NCBI RefSeq assembly: GCF_003854965.1
Contig: NZ_RQPI01000005.1
Location: 186,001-250,000, forward strand
From: Paenibacillus rhizophilus
GTDB lineage: Bacteria > Bacillota > Bacilli > Paenibacillales > Paenibacillaceae
Direction of reading: 5' to 3'
DNA: 64,000 nucleotides
Below the pieces are notes generated by a model, which saw nothing but the letters and a program-made list of their open reading frames with translations, had not been told where the DNA came from and made no database searches. Position numbers and translations under genes: made by a program. Shown piece after piece: positions 37,006 to 46,666 of the stretch. Each line of letters starts with the position of its first letter. The stretch's first letter is position 1.

Positions 37006-38652
37006 TCAAGGCTGCAGCGAAACCCTTGCTTCCCTCTCCGGTTCATCAGTCGAGTAAAAAAACATATAGACGGATGCTTCCGTTCCCTCGAAATTCTTAT
37101 ACATGTCGATCGCTTTGTTATTGCCGTCACCGATGAAGTTCACCGTCACCGGCTTGCCGATCTTCCGGTTTTTCCCCGTGCCGATGTACGTTTGATTGAC
37201 ACCGCCGAAAACGGGGCTTTCGCTCTCTGATTCAACATACAGGTTCCCGTTCTGCTTGTAATACGTCCATTTCACTGGATACCCGGAGATATTCGTAGTC
37301 AGCGTTTGCTTTTGCGTACCGATTCCGGTCAGCAGGACCGGAGTATCGCCCCCGCTATGAGACGTAACCTTGTACCTGCAGACCAGAACGATCGGCGTGT
37401 CCGGGGTTATGACCAGATCCGCAGGCCGATCAAAACGGAAAGTTTCGGTTCGCGGCTTGCGGCCTTCGCTGGACCATAGTCTCCCTTCCAAAGTTTTGCC
37501 TCCAACCAGCAGTTCATATTTTTGATAAGGCATGATCCCCAACTTGCCGGAGTTTTCTATCGCCACACGGATTTGCATGGGAGTGATCACCATTTTCTTC
37601 AACTGGGAGTTTTCTTCCAGCGGCGTATTCAGCGTCCGGATAACCGTACCACTCTTCATTTTCTTCTTGCTGAGTTTAAGATCAAAGGTCCACGGGCCGT
37701 CCAGCGATTGCTCCAGCTTCGTGTAGAGAAGCCTATAGGACACGGACCCGTCCGTAAGATCGCTGCGGTTAAAATATTGCTGCATCGTGTATTCCCCATG
37801 CTCTCCGGGAGTCCCGAACGTTCCGCCGGACAGACTGCGGACCTCGGCCCCGTTCCGGTATACGGCAATGCGCGGATAAGCCCAGTCTTTCGTTTCAGGC
37901 CGGTCGAAAACGACGGATGAAGCCAGCAGCACTTTGTCCTCGCCCTGCTCGAAAGCCTGCACCGCTACCGATTTCAGTCCGTCCTGGCTAATTGCGGTTT
38001 CCTGGAGCTTCGGCGAACCGGTGTCCAATTCAAGCCCCTTCTCCTGTTGGCTGTACGCCTGCAGGCCGTGCGCGGACAATTCAACCTCCGCCGTACCGCT
38101 GGAAGGCGTCCAGTCGGTCTGCAAATAGCCCGTAAACCGGCCGCTCTTGTCATCCCACACTTGGAAGCCTTTTTCCAGATCGACGACTTTCCCCTCTTTA
38201 TCCTTCAGGCTGACCCCGGCAAAGCTCCAAAGCTCTTCTTTGTTGTGTTTGCCGATGTCAAGACTATACAAAATAACCGTCTGGTTCTCGTCAACAACCG
38301 CCGTGTGGAGCGTCAGCGTAACTCCGTCCCGGGTGATGGACTGCCCCAGCTCCTGGCCAAGATTCTGCTCCAAGGCGCTCTGCACGCCGCTGTTCCACCG
38401 CAGAAGAGTGTCCCAGTCATAATGAATGGCGGCATAGACGGGGGCGGCGGCAAGCAGCGCTCCGAGGGTTGCGGCAACCGCGATTCTCTTCATCTTCCGC
38501 TTTCGGACGAAAGGAACGGAATGGGTCATCATCCTTTCCGGACCGGCCTGATCCGGCTGCTCCATCCGTTCCCACATTGCACCGAAGTCGGGATAAGGCA
38601 CCTGTTCATCGTCATTTAACCGAAGCCTGAGCTCGTCTTCCAGCCTCTTCAT
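37006..38652 (-). CDS. DUF4179 domain-containing membrane protein (probable anti-sigma/sensor)
   Basis: 548 residues: a short cytoplasmic N-terminus (MKRLEDELRLRLND), one membrane helix (about 58-77, RIAVAATLGALLAAAPVYAA) and a large extracytoplasmic beta-rich part with Tyr/Asp-rich strands typical of DUF4179/DUF5643 proteins. Such proteins are commonly encoded right after an ECF sigma factor and are thought to regulate it. Here the start ATG at 38652 lies 41 bases inside the end of the sigma gene, with GGGGGGA before it. An earlier in-frame start at 38688 is less likely. The ligand or stress sensed is unknown. Confidence 0.85.
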   Translation of the reverse strand: MKRLEDELRLRLNDDEQVPYPDFGAMWERMEQPDQAGPERMMTHSVPFVRKRKMKRIAVAATLGALLAAAPVYAAIHYDWDTLLRWNSGVQSALEQNLGQELGQSITRDGVTLTLHTAVVDENQTVILYSLDIGKHNKEELWSFAGVSLKDKEGKVVDLEKGFQVWDDKSGRFTGYLQTDWTPSSGTAEVELSAHGLQAYSQQEKGLELDTGSPKLQETAISQDGLKSVAVQAFEQGEDKVLLASSVVFDRPETKDWAYPRIAVYRNGAEVRSLSGGTFGTPGEHGEYTMQQYFNRSDLTDGSVSYRLLYTKLEQSLDGPWTFDLKLSKKKMKSGTVIRTLNTPLEENSQLKKMVITPMQIRVAIENSGKLGIMPYQKYELLVGGKTLEGRLWSSEGRKPRTETFRFDRPADLVITPDTPIVLVCRYKVTSHSGGDTPVLLTGIGTQKQTLTTNISGYPVKWTYYKQNGNLYVESESESPVFGGVNQTYIGTGKNRKIGKPVTVNFIGDGNNKAIDMYKNFEGTEASVYMFFYSTDEPEREARVSLQP

Positions 38653-39160
38653 AGTTTCCCCCCTTTTCTGCCTGTCCTTCCTTTTCAAGCATCTTCTTCA
38701 TTAGCCTCAGTCCTTTATGCAGTCTCGATTTAGCCGTTCCCACCGGAACGGACAGCATTTTCGAAATGTCGGACAGACTGAAATCATGCATATACCTCAG
38801 GGTGATGGCCGCCCTGATCTTGATAGGCAAACATTCCAGATAAACGGCCCATTCCCCCGCCGTCTCCCGGTCCTCCACAATCCGGTCCACTGGCTTGTTC
38901 GCCTCTCCGGCAAGAAGATGCCGGTTGTCCTCGACCTTCAGCTTCAATTTGCGTCTGCGGCTCAGATGGTTCAGACAATGATTGACGGCGATTTTTAAAA
39001 TCCATGCCTTTGGGTTCCCGATCTCTTCCCGGCGGCTGCTGAAAGCGGCAATAAAGACGTCCTGGCATAAATCTTCGGCGTCCGCCGCGTTATGCACCAT
39101 ATAATAGCAGGTTCTGTACACATCCCGGTTGTAAGTCTCGAACAGCTCACGGTCATCCAA
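38612..39160 (-). CDS. ECF-type RNA polymerase sigma factor
   Basis: 182 residues with sigma region 2 (DVYRTCYYMVHNAADAEDLCQDVFIAAFSS) and region 4 (LRYMHDFSLSDISKMLSVPV, TAKSRLHKGLRLMK), and no region 1 or 3: an extracytoplasmic-function factor. Start is TTG 39160 with AAAGGAGGG 7 bases ahead. It overlaps the DUF4179 gene, so the two form a regulator/sensor operon. A TGAACCTTTTT sequence at 39222-39212 could be the -35 of an autoregulated promoter, but no matching -10 is obvious. Confidence 0.92.
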   Translation of the reverse strand: MDDRELFETYNRDVYRTCYYMVHNAADAEDLCQDVFIAAFSSRREEIGNPKAWILKIAVNHCLNHLSRRRKLKLKVEDNRHLLAGEANKPVDRIVEDRETAGEWAVYLECLPIKIRAAITLRYMHDFSLSDISKMLSVPVGTAKSRLHKGLRLMKKMLEKEGQAEKGGNYEEAGRRAQASVK

Positions 39161-39240
39161 TACAAGGCCCTCCTTTCCTGTCGGTTTCGTCTATATAACA
39201 ATCGGCGAGGCAAAAAGGTTCATTTTTAGGGTACGCAGCA

Positions 39241-39271
39241 TAAAAAAAGGGGCCGGCTCCAGGCCGTCCCC
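39241..39271 (-). terminator. Intrinsic terminator after the 39292-39744 gene
   Basis: Minus strand GGGGACGGC, short loop, GCCGGCCCC (39271-39249), then TTTTTTT (39248-39242). Confidence 0.85.
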
Positions 39272-39291
39272 AAACAAGATATTTTCATTTC

Positions 39292-39744
39292 TTATACAAA
39301 CCATTTCAGCAGGTGGTACGGCAAATAATTGCCAATCCCGACCGTCCCCTCCGGGCTGACCTTAACTCCAATTCCTCCGCCGAACTTGGTGTTGTCCGCT
39401 TCCAGCTTGCCGGCCTGAATTTTATCCCCGGAAAAGCGAACTTCCAGCTCGCTTCCATCCTCCAGCGTCAACGCGGCTCTGGCCTCGGCGCCGATTTGCA
39501 GCTGATAGACAGGCCGCCCGGTATTGTCTTTAACCGCAAACACGCCGGGAACCGAATTAACGATATTCGAATGCGGACTGCCGACGGGTTCATTCTTCAA
39601 AATATCGAATACCGGCGCTTCCTCCAGGTCGAGCAGAACGCTGACCTTGAGACCATCCGGGGCCGATTCAAGAATAAAATAGCGGTTCGCAAAAGACAGC
39701 GGTATTGAATACTCCTCAAATTGATAGCCTAAAATGAGTGTCAT
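39292..39744 (-). CDS. Hypothetical protein, predicted beta-rich
   Basis: 150 residues from ATG 39744 (MTLILGYQFEEYSIPL); GGGAGGG lies 10 bases ahead, and a TTG six codons earlier is rejected because it sits inside that site. No signal peptide or membrane helix. Alternating hydrophobic/polar strands and a Gly-rich C-terminal part (TKFGGGIGVKVSPEGTVGIG) suggest a compact all-beta fold. Separate transcript with its own terminator. I do not recognise the family. Confidence 0.75.
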   Translation of the reverse strand: MTLILGYQFEEYSIPLSFANRYFILESAPDGLKVSVLLDLEEAPVFDILKNEPVGSPHSNIVNSVPGVFAVKDNTGRPVYQLQIGAEARAALTLEDGSELEVRFSGDKIQAGKLEADNTKFGGGIGVKVSPEGTVGIGNYLPYHLLKWFV

Positions 39745-39820
39745 TTTATGTATCCCTCCCAAACATTCTCAATTCGACGCCGGGAGGCGGAACCCTGCCA
39801 GGCGGATCCGCCAAAATTCA

Positions 39821-39868
39821 AAAAGTCCCTGGATCAGAGCCTATACCGAGGGCTGGGCAACCAGGGAC
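39821..39868 (-). terminator. Intrinsic terminator of the yfhD-like gene
   Basis: Minus strand GTCCCTGG (39868-39861) pairs with CCAGGGAC (39832-39825) around a secondary stem, followed by TTTTTGAATTTT. Confidence 0.8.
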
Positions 39869-39908
39869 AATCCGTTATTTAATTCATACAACGCGGCTAA
39901 AATATCTT

Positions 39909-40088
39909 CTATTCCTCTTCTTCAATAATCTCGTGAAGCTGTCTGCGGTCCGCTGCCTGCGCCCGGTCCAAAGCCTCTATGTCGTCCCGGTCCGCTTCCA
40001 CCGCGGAAAATTCCACGTCTTCATTCTTGGCTTCGAACAGCTTCTTCATCTTCTCGTTCTTGGACAGCACTTTTGAATTTCTGACCAT
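39909..40088 (-). CDS. YfhD-like small acidic protein
   Basis: 59 residues (start ATG 40088, MVRNSKVLSKNEKMKKLFEA), with the block DVEFSAVEADRDDIEALDRA-QAADRRQ. This resembles the DVEFS...EAxDRAxAADRR pattern of B. subtilis YfhD, a small protein of unknown function. An in-frame ATG four codons upstream directly abuts AAGGGG, which is too close, so the inner start is preferred but not certain. It ends in a run of Glu and is followed by an intrinsic terminator. Confidence 0.72.
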   Translation of the reverse strand: MVRNSKVLSKNEKMKKLFEAKNEDVEFSAVEADRDDIEALDRAQAADRRQLHEIIEEEE

Positions 40089-40143
40089 TCCGCACAACAT
40101 CCCCTTTTCTTATTCATATAGAACCATTTTCTGGCAGAGACAA

Positions 40144-40500
40144 TCAGATCATGCCGCCGGCTTCCTCGATGATGGACAGAGCCTGATGGAAGGAGGCCTC
40201 ATCAACCACGACGGTCAGCAGAATATCCCGTCCCGTCGGCCCTCCCGACCCTCCATGGCTCATTCCGCTCGCACTCGGATCGGCGGCGGCCATAACGCCG
40301 GCGTCGGGATATCCGGCAGCAGCCGTTCCCAGGCTTGAAATTAAGCCGCTGGCCGGATCGGCATGGGAGGTGAAGCCTCCGCCGTAACGGCTGAAACGGT
40401 CGATGGATAAATCGACAACCCGCAGCGACTGCAGCTTGCGTGAGACGCCCTCCGCTTCCTCCGGACTTTTGAAATAAGCGAGTATACTTTTTTCAGACAT
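40144..40500 (-). CDS. Hypothetical protein with degenerate two-domain layout
   Basis: 118 residues. The N-terminus (MSEKSILAYFKSPEEAEGV) and C-terminus (DILLTVVVDEASFHQALSII) each look like a beta-alpha-beta half of a small ferredoxin-like fold of the kind seen in general-stress-type proteins. They are joined by a Gly/Ala/Ser-rich linker (about 45-90). ATG 40500, with AGAGGAGC about 13 bases ahead. Possibly co-transcribed with the yfhD-like gene 55 bases downstream. Function unknown. Confidence 0.7.
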   Translation of the reverse strand: MSEKSILAYFKSPEEAEGVSRKLQSLRVVDLSIDRFSRYGGGFTSHADPASGLISSLGTAAAGYPDAGVMAAADPSASGMSHGGSGGPTGRDILLTVVVDEASFHQALSIIEEAGGMI

Positions 40501-40846
40501 AAACCTTTCGCACGCTCCTCTTCGAATGCGGATAACTGCCCGCCGGGATTTCAGGCTTAGAGTGTGCAGGTATGCATTAATTTATCCTGTTCGCCGCCCT
40601 CTGTGCAAAAAACGGACATCGCGTGCAACCGCGCCATCCGCATTGGGGAATGATCATTCTAATACTTCAATAACAGCTTTTTTCCGTCTCAGGCATTATG
40701 GTCTTCATCCTTCGGCTCCTTGCTGCATTTTGCCGGCATTCGCCGCGCACTTACACTCCAATATACAACAAACGGCAGCCGCTCCGGTAAAGGAGGGACT
40801 GCCGTTTGTAACAACATGGATCAAATACGGGCTGACTCAGCTTGAA
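40501..40846. other. Non-coding spacer between dnaJ and the accessory block
   Basis: 346 bases with no supportable gene. It holds the ribosome binding site of the 40144-40500 gene at its left end and the dnaJ-proximal stem-loop (40768-40809) at its right. It is AT-richer than the surroundings around 40640-40700 and may contain the promoter of the hypothetical gene, but no clear -35/-10 pair was found. Confidence 0.6.
40768..40809 (-). terminator. Stem-loop after dnaJ
   Basis: 11-bp perfect arms ACAAACGGCAG / CTGCCGTTTGT (40768-40778, 40799-40809) with an inner CTCC/GGAG pair. About 40 bases past the dnaJ stop; the following minus-strand sequence (TGTATATTGG) is only moderately T-rich. Confidence 0.6.
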
Positions 40847-41968
40847 CTAATCTCCGCGGAATGCGCGTTTCATGCGGTCAAAAAATGACTGCCCCTGTTC
40901 ATGCGTATTCTCGCCGTCGAAGGAAGAGAACTGGCGAAGCAGTTCTTTCTGTTCTTCACTCAGCTTGCTTGGCGTCACCACGATGACTCTGACATGCTGG
41001 TCACCGATACCATTACCCCGCAGCCGGGGAACGCCTTTGCCCTTAAGTCGGAAGAACGTCCCGGTCTGGGTGCCGGCGGGGATTTTGAGCTTGACCTTCT
41101 CGGTCAGGGTCGGGATCTCGATCTCATCTCCAAGCGCCGCCTGGGCGAAGGTCAGCGGGACCTCGCACAGGATGTCGTCGTTCTCACGAACGAAGAAATC
41201 ATGCGACTTGACACGGATGACAATATATAGATCGCCCGCAGGACCGCCGCGAAGGCCGCCTTCGCCTTCGCCGCTCATGCGCAGCTGCGCGCCGTCGTCC
41301 ACGCCCGCCGGAATCCGGACATGGATTTTGCGCTGCTTCTTCACACGGCCATTGCCGGAGCAGGTCGGACATTTCTCCTTGATAATCTTGCCCGTGCCTC
41401 CGCAATTCGAGCACGGTCTGCGGTTGACCATCCGGCCAAGCGGCGTGTTCTGCACAACCTCCTGCTGCCCGCTGCCATGGCAGACGGAGCAGGTATGCGG
41501 CTTCGTGCCGGGCTTTGCGCCGGAGCCAAAGCAGGTATCGCAGGTTTCCGTCCGCGGAATCGTGATGTCGGTTTCTTTGCCGAACACCGCTTCCTTGAAT
41601 TCAATGGTCATCGTATACTGCAAATCATTCCCGCGCTGGGGAGCGTTCGGATCGCGTCGTCCTCCGCCACCAAAGAACATATCAAAGATGTCGCCCAGGC
41701 CGCCTCCGAAATCGCCGCCGCCAAAGCCGCCGCCCATTCCCTGGTTCGGATCAATATGGCCGTACTGGTCATACCGCGCCCGAGCCTGAGGGTCACTCAG
41801 AACGTCGTACGCTTCTTTAACTTCCTTGAATTTGGCCTCGGCGTCGCTGGCCTTGTTCACATCCGGATGATACTGACGGGCAAGCTTGCGGTACGCTTTT
41901 TTTACCTCGTCTTCCGCAGCGTTCTTGCTTACGCCAAGCACCTCGTAATAATCGCGTTTATCTGCCAA
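40847..41968 (-). CDS. dnaJ: Chaperone DnaJ
   Basis: Hsp40 co-chaperone that stimulates DnaK ATPase. 373 residues from TTG 41968 (reads [20 protein letters not shown]), chosen because GGAGGTG sits 6 bases ahead and the family N-terminus begins there. The upstream ATG (42031) would add 21 residues. J domain with HPD (YHPDVNK), Gly/Phe region, four zinc repeats ([32 protein letters not shown]) and C-terminal substrate domains. Last gene of hrcA-grpE-dnaK-dnaJ. Confidence 0.97.
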   Translation of the reverse strand: MADKRDYYEVLGVSKNAAEDEVKKAYRKLARQYHPDVNKASDAEAKFKEVKEAYDVLSDPQARARYDQYGHIDPNQGMGGGFGGGDFGGGLGDIFDMFFGGGGRRDPNAPQRGNDLQYTMTIEFKEAVFGKETDITIPRTETCDTCFGSGAKPGTKPHTCSVCHGSGQQEVVQNTPLGRMVNRRPCSNCGGTGKIIKEKCPTCSGNGRVKKQRKIHVRIPAGVDDGAQLRMSGEGEGGLRGGPAGDLYIVIRVKSHDFFVRENDDILCEVPLTFAQAALGDEIEIPTLTEKVKLKIPAGTQTGTFFRLKGKGVPRLRGNGIGDQHVRVIVVTPSKLSEEQKELLRQFSSFDGENTHEQGQSFFDRMKRAFRGD

Positions 41969-42085
41969 TGCCTTCACCTCCGTACAGGAACGTATCCCTA
42001 TTTCCCTTATACATATTAAAAGGAAAGCCAAAACTCGGGATGCCCCGGTTTTGACCTTCCCCTGACTTTGAGCTATCGTTTAACT

Positions 42086-44025
<1,940 letters not shown>

Positions 44026-44110
44026 ATTGAGATACTGCCCGTGACTGATGTGCCCCGGCTGAGAAGCCGCCGCATTATGCGTCCGGAGTTCGGACAGGCG
44101 CACGGCAATA

Positions 44111-44133
44111 TCGCCGGAATACAGTTCCGGCGA
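44111..44133 (-). other. Intergenic stem-loop between grpE and dnaK
   Basis: Perfect 9-bp arms TCGCCGGAA / TTCCGGCGA with a 5-base loop, about 20 bases after the grpE stop and with no T-tract. It resembles an mRNA processing or stability element rather than a terminator, which fits dnaK needing higher expression than hrcA and grpE. Confidence 0.6.
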
Positions 44134-44154
44134 TCCATGCGTCTATATCCAAGA

Positions 44155-44745
44155 CTACATGCTGACTTTAACCATAGCGGGACGAAGCACCTTGTTTTTC
44201 AGAAGATAGCCCTTCTGGACTTCCTCCGTAACAATGCCCTCTTCGTACTCGTCGCTCTCCACCTGCATGATGGCCTGATGGAATTCCGGGTTGAACGGCT
44301 GTCCCACCGATTCCATTGGTGTAAGTCCCTCAGACTTCAATACCCCATCCAACTGGCGAAAAATCATATTTACGCCTTTGGCGAAAGCATCGCTGTCCGA
44401 TCCGGCCGGCGCCGTAGCCAGCGCGCGTTCGAAATTGTCCAGCACCGGCAGCAATTCCGTAACCAGCTTGGAGGTGGCGTACTGAGCCAGTTCCTCTTTC
44501 TCCTTCAAGGTGCGGCGGCGGAAATTGTCATAGTCGGCCTGCACCCGCAGCACACGACCTTGATAATCGTCCGCAAGCTCCTGCAGACGCTTGATTTCAT
44601 CGCTGTCGCCGGAAGTCGCCTGTACGGCTTCATCGGCCTCTTCGCTATGGTTATCCGAGACGGCTTCGGCCTGATCGGCCGCGCTCTCCTCGTTGATGGC
44701 GTTATCTTCGGTCACACCTGATTCTTGAACCTGTTCCTCTTTCAA
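44155..44745 (-). CDS. grpE: Nucleotide exchange factor GrpE
   Basis: Exchanges ADP for ATP on DnaK. 196 residues: an acidic, disordered N-terminus (about 1-50, Glu/Asp-rich), a long dimerising helix (LQELADDYQGRVLRVQADYD-NFRRRTLKEKEE) and the C-terminal beta domain (GVNMIFRQLDGVLKSEGL, GQPFNPEFHQAIMQVE). ATG 44745, 48 bases after the hrcA stop, with a purine-rich ribosome binding site. Second gene of the CIRCE-controlled operon. Confidence 0.97.
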   Translation of the reverse strand: MKEEQVQESGVTEDNAINEESAADQAEAVSDNHSEEADEAVQATSGDSDEIKRLQELADDYQGRVLRVQADYDNFRRRTLKEKEELAQYATSKLVTELLPVLDNFERALATAPAGSDSDAFAKGVNMIFRQLDGVLKSEGLTPMESVGQPFNPEFHQAIMQVESDEYEEGIVTEEVQKGYLLKNKVLRPAMVKVSM

Positions 44746-44793
44746 GTATGTTCACCTCCTTAAGATTATCACGGTAATCGTTTTGCACTAAAC

Positions 44794-45825
44794 TCACTTA
44801 TACCAGTGACCCAGCAGCGCTGTCAAATCCCGGGACAAAACGCCCAGAATGCCCATCACTTTCGCATATTCCATTCGGGTCGGCCCCAATATGCCTATGC
44901 TTCCCAGCGCTTCACCGTCAACCGCATAAGTTGCTGTAATCAAGCTGCAGTCCGAAAAAGCTTCATGCTTATTCTCGGTGCCGATGCGCACCTGAATGCC
45001 CGTTCCGCCGGCGGCCGGCGCCAGCATTTTGAGCAGGGTGGGCGTCTCTTCAAGCAGATCAAGGATATCCTTGACCTTGTCGACATCCCGGAATTCCGGC
45101 TGGGTCAGCATGTTCGTCGCGCCGCTGAGATAAATGCGCTGTTCCGGGTCACTTTCGAGCGCCGCATCAAGCACATGCATCAGTTCCTCATAATGGGAAA
45201 TATGACGCTGCATTTCCTGTCCGAGTTCGGAATAGAGTCTGGTCTTCAATTTGTATAGCGGCACATTGACCAGCTTGCTGTTGAGCAGATTGACAACCTT
45301 CTCCATTTCCGAGACCGAAATCTCCGGCGGAATGCTGACTTTCCGGTTCTCAACCTGTCCGGTGCTGGTGACGATAATCGCCACGGCGGTTCGATCATCC
45401 AACGGCAGCAGCTGAAAATGGCGCAGTGAAGTATGAAAAACCTCCGGTCCCAAAAGGATGGAAGTATAATTCGTCATCGTCGATAAAATCATGGCCGCAT
45501 GTTGAATCAACTGCTCCATCGCATTCAGCTTCTCGGCGAAAAAAGCGCGGATCGTTTCCGTTTCGGTCGATCCTTCTGAATTCCACGGCACAAGATGATC
45601 CACATAGTAACGGTAGCCTTTATGGGACGGAATCCGGCCTGCCGACGTATGCGGCTGCTCCAAGAATCCCAGGTCCTCCAGGTCGGCCATTTCATTGCGT
45701 ATCGTCGCGGGACTGTATTTGACATCTCCCCGTTTGGATATGCTGCGCGATCCTACCGGCTCGGCCGAACGGATATAGTCATCCACAATGGCATTCAATA
45801 TCATTCTCTGGCGTTCGGTTAACAT
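44794..45825 (-). CDS. hrcA: Heat-inducible transcription repressor HrcA
   Basis: Repressor that binds CIRCE and turns off the dnaK and groE operons; its folding depends on GroEL. 343 residues from ATG 45825 (MLTERQRMILNAIVDDYIRS). Winged-helix domain with GDVKYSPATIRNEMADLEDL, then a GAF-like domain. AGGAGGGG lies 5 bases ahead; an upstream start at 45867 would fall within the CIRCE element and is rejected. First gene of its operon, directly downstream of CIRCE. Confidence 0.97.
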   Translation of the reverse strand: MLTERQRMILNAIVDDYIRSAEPVGSRSISKRGDVKYSPATIRNEMADLEDLGFLEQPHTSAGRIPSHKGYRYYVDHLVPWNSEGSTETETIRAFFAEKLNAMEQLIQHAAMILSTMTNYTSILLGPEVFHTSLRHFQLLPLDDRTAVAIIVTSTGQVENRKVSIPPEISVSEMEKVVNLLNSKLVNVPLYKLKTRLYSELGQEMQRHISHYEELMHVLDAALESDPEQRIYLSGATNMLTQPEFRDVDKVKDILDLLEETPTLLKMLAPAAGGTGIQVRIGTENKHEAFSDCSLITATYAVDGEALGSIGILGPTRMEYAKVMGILGVLSRDLTALLGHWYK

Positions 45826-45860
45826 GTCATCCCCTCCTGTCCGCCTGTGGAATTCGTTCG

Positions 45861-45887
45861 TTAGCACTCATCTACATAGAGTGCTAA
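45861..45887 (-). promoter_or_regulatory. CIRCE operator of hrcA-grpE-dnaK-dnaJ
   Basis: TTAGCACTC (45861-45869), 9 bases, GAGTGCTAA (45879-45887): the perfect CIRCE inverted repeat bound by HrcA. It lies just downstream of the promoter at 45899-45928. Confidence 0.98.
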
Positions 45888-45898
45888 TCACTAATACA

Positions 45899-45928
45899 AA
45901 AATACCAAACCGAACTTAACATTGTCAA
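45899..45928 (-). promoter_or_regulatory. SigA-type promoter of the hrcA operon
   Basis: Minus strand TTGACA (45928-45923), 18 bases, TATTTT (45904-45899). CIRCE follows at the expected start-site position, so repressor binding would block initiation. Confidence 0.75.
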
Positions 45929-46017
45929 GTCAGTCGGCAATGCAGAGCAGGCCATTTTGTGTACGGATATGCTGCCCCGCGGTCACATTCATGGTTCAAA
46001 ACCCAAAAAGTCAAACA

Positions 46018-46061
46018 ACCACTCCCCGCCGGGTTGGACAAGCATCCGGCAGGCGAGTGGT
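46018..46061 (-). terminator. Intrinsic terminator after the acetyltransferase gene
   Basis: Minus strand ACCACTC... and ...GAGTGGT arms with inner CCGG/CCGG pairing, then a T-rich tail (TGTTTGACTTTTT). It separates the acetyltransferase from the hrcA promoter. Confidence 0.75.
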
Positions 46062-46082
46062 CGGTTTATGAAAGCAATTAGA

Positions 46083-46589
46083 TTAGTTCAGCATTTTGAG
46101 AACGGCGATTTCGTCGCAGGCATGTTGCTTGGAGCAGTTGACGCAGTCGGTCCATACCTTTTCGGGGAAAATCTCCTTGTTAACGACCTGAAATCCGTTC
46201 TTCAAGAAGAAGTTGACGGCATAGGTAAGAGCCATAATCTTCGGAATCTTTTGGCGTCTCGCTTCCTTGGTCAGTTCCTCCACGATCATGGAACCGATGC
46301 CTTGGCCCTTGCACTCATCGCGCAGGCCGAGCGAGCGAACCTCGACAAGATCGTTACCAAGACGGCACAATGAACCGCAGCCTACAACCCTACCGTTGAT
46401 TTCCGCTACGACGAACTGATCTATCTGCCTCTCCAGCACCTTCCGGGAACGGGGCAGCATGATCCCGCGCTGCGCATACTCTTCTATCATTAAATACAGC
46501 GGCTCGACATCTTCCAAAGTAGCGCTTCTGCAAATGGCAGCGGTTGTTGGTTCCGGCTCTGCGGGTTTCAGTTTCGGCTTGGCTAGCAC
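46083..46589 (-). CDS. GNAT N-acetyltransferase, ArgA-like
   Basis: 168-residue single-domain GCN5-type acetyltransferase resembling short N-acetylglutamate synthases (arginine biosynthesis, first step). Acetyl-CoA loop DECKGQGIGSMIVEELTKEA. The Cys-rich C-terminus KVWTDCVNCSKQHACDEIAV is characteristic of this subgroup. Start is GTG 46589 with GGAGGAG 9 bases ahead. It has its own promoter (46623-46651) and terminator, sitting between hemW and hrcA, where B. subtilis has no such gene. The substrate is assigned by family resemblance only. Confidence 0.82.
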   Translation of the reverse strand: MLAKPKLKPAEPEPTTAAICRSATLEDVEPLYLMIEEYAQRGIMLPRSRKVLERQIDQFVVAEINGRVVGCGSLCRLGNDLVEVRSLGLRDECKGQGIGSMIVEELTKEARRQKIPKIMALTYAVNFFLKNGFQVVNKEIFPEKVWTDCVNCSKQHACDEIAVLKMLN

Positions 46590-46622
46590 TGTGCTTCACT
46601 CCTCCATCAATAACTATGAATA

Positions 46623-46651
46623 AATATACAACACAGTGAATTAGGATTCAA
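46623..46651 (-). promoter_or_regulatory. SigA-type promoter of the ArgA-like acetyltransferase
   Basis: Minus strand TTGAAT (46651-46646), 17 bases, TATATT (46628-46623), about 35 bases before the GTG start. Confidence 0.7.
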
Positions 46652-46666
46652 TAGTTATTTTAAAAA

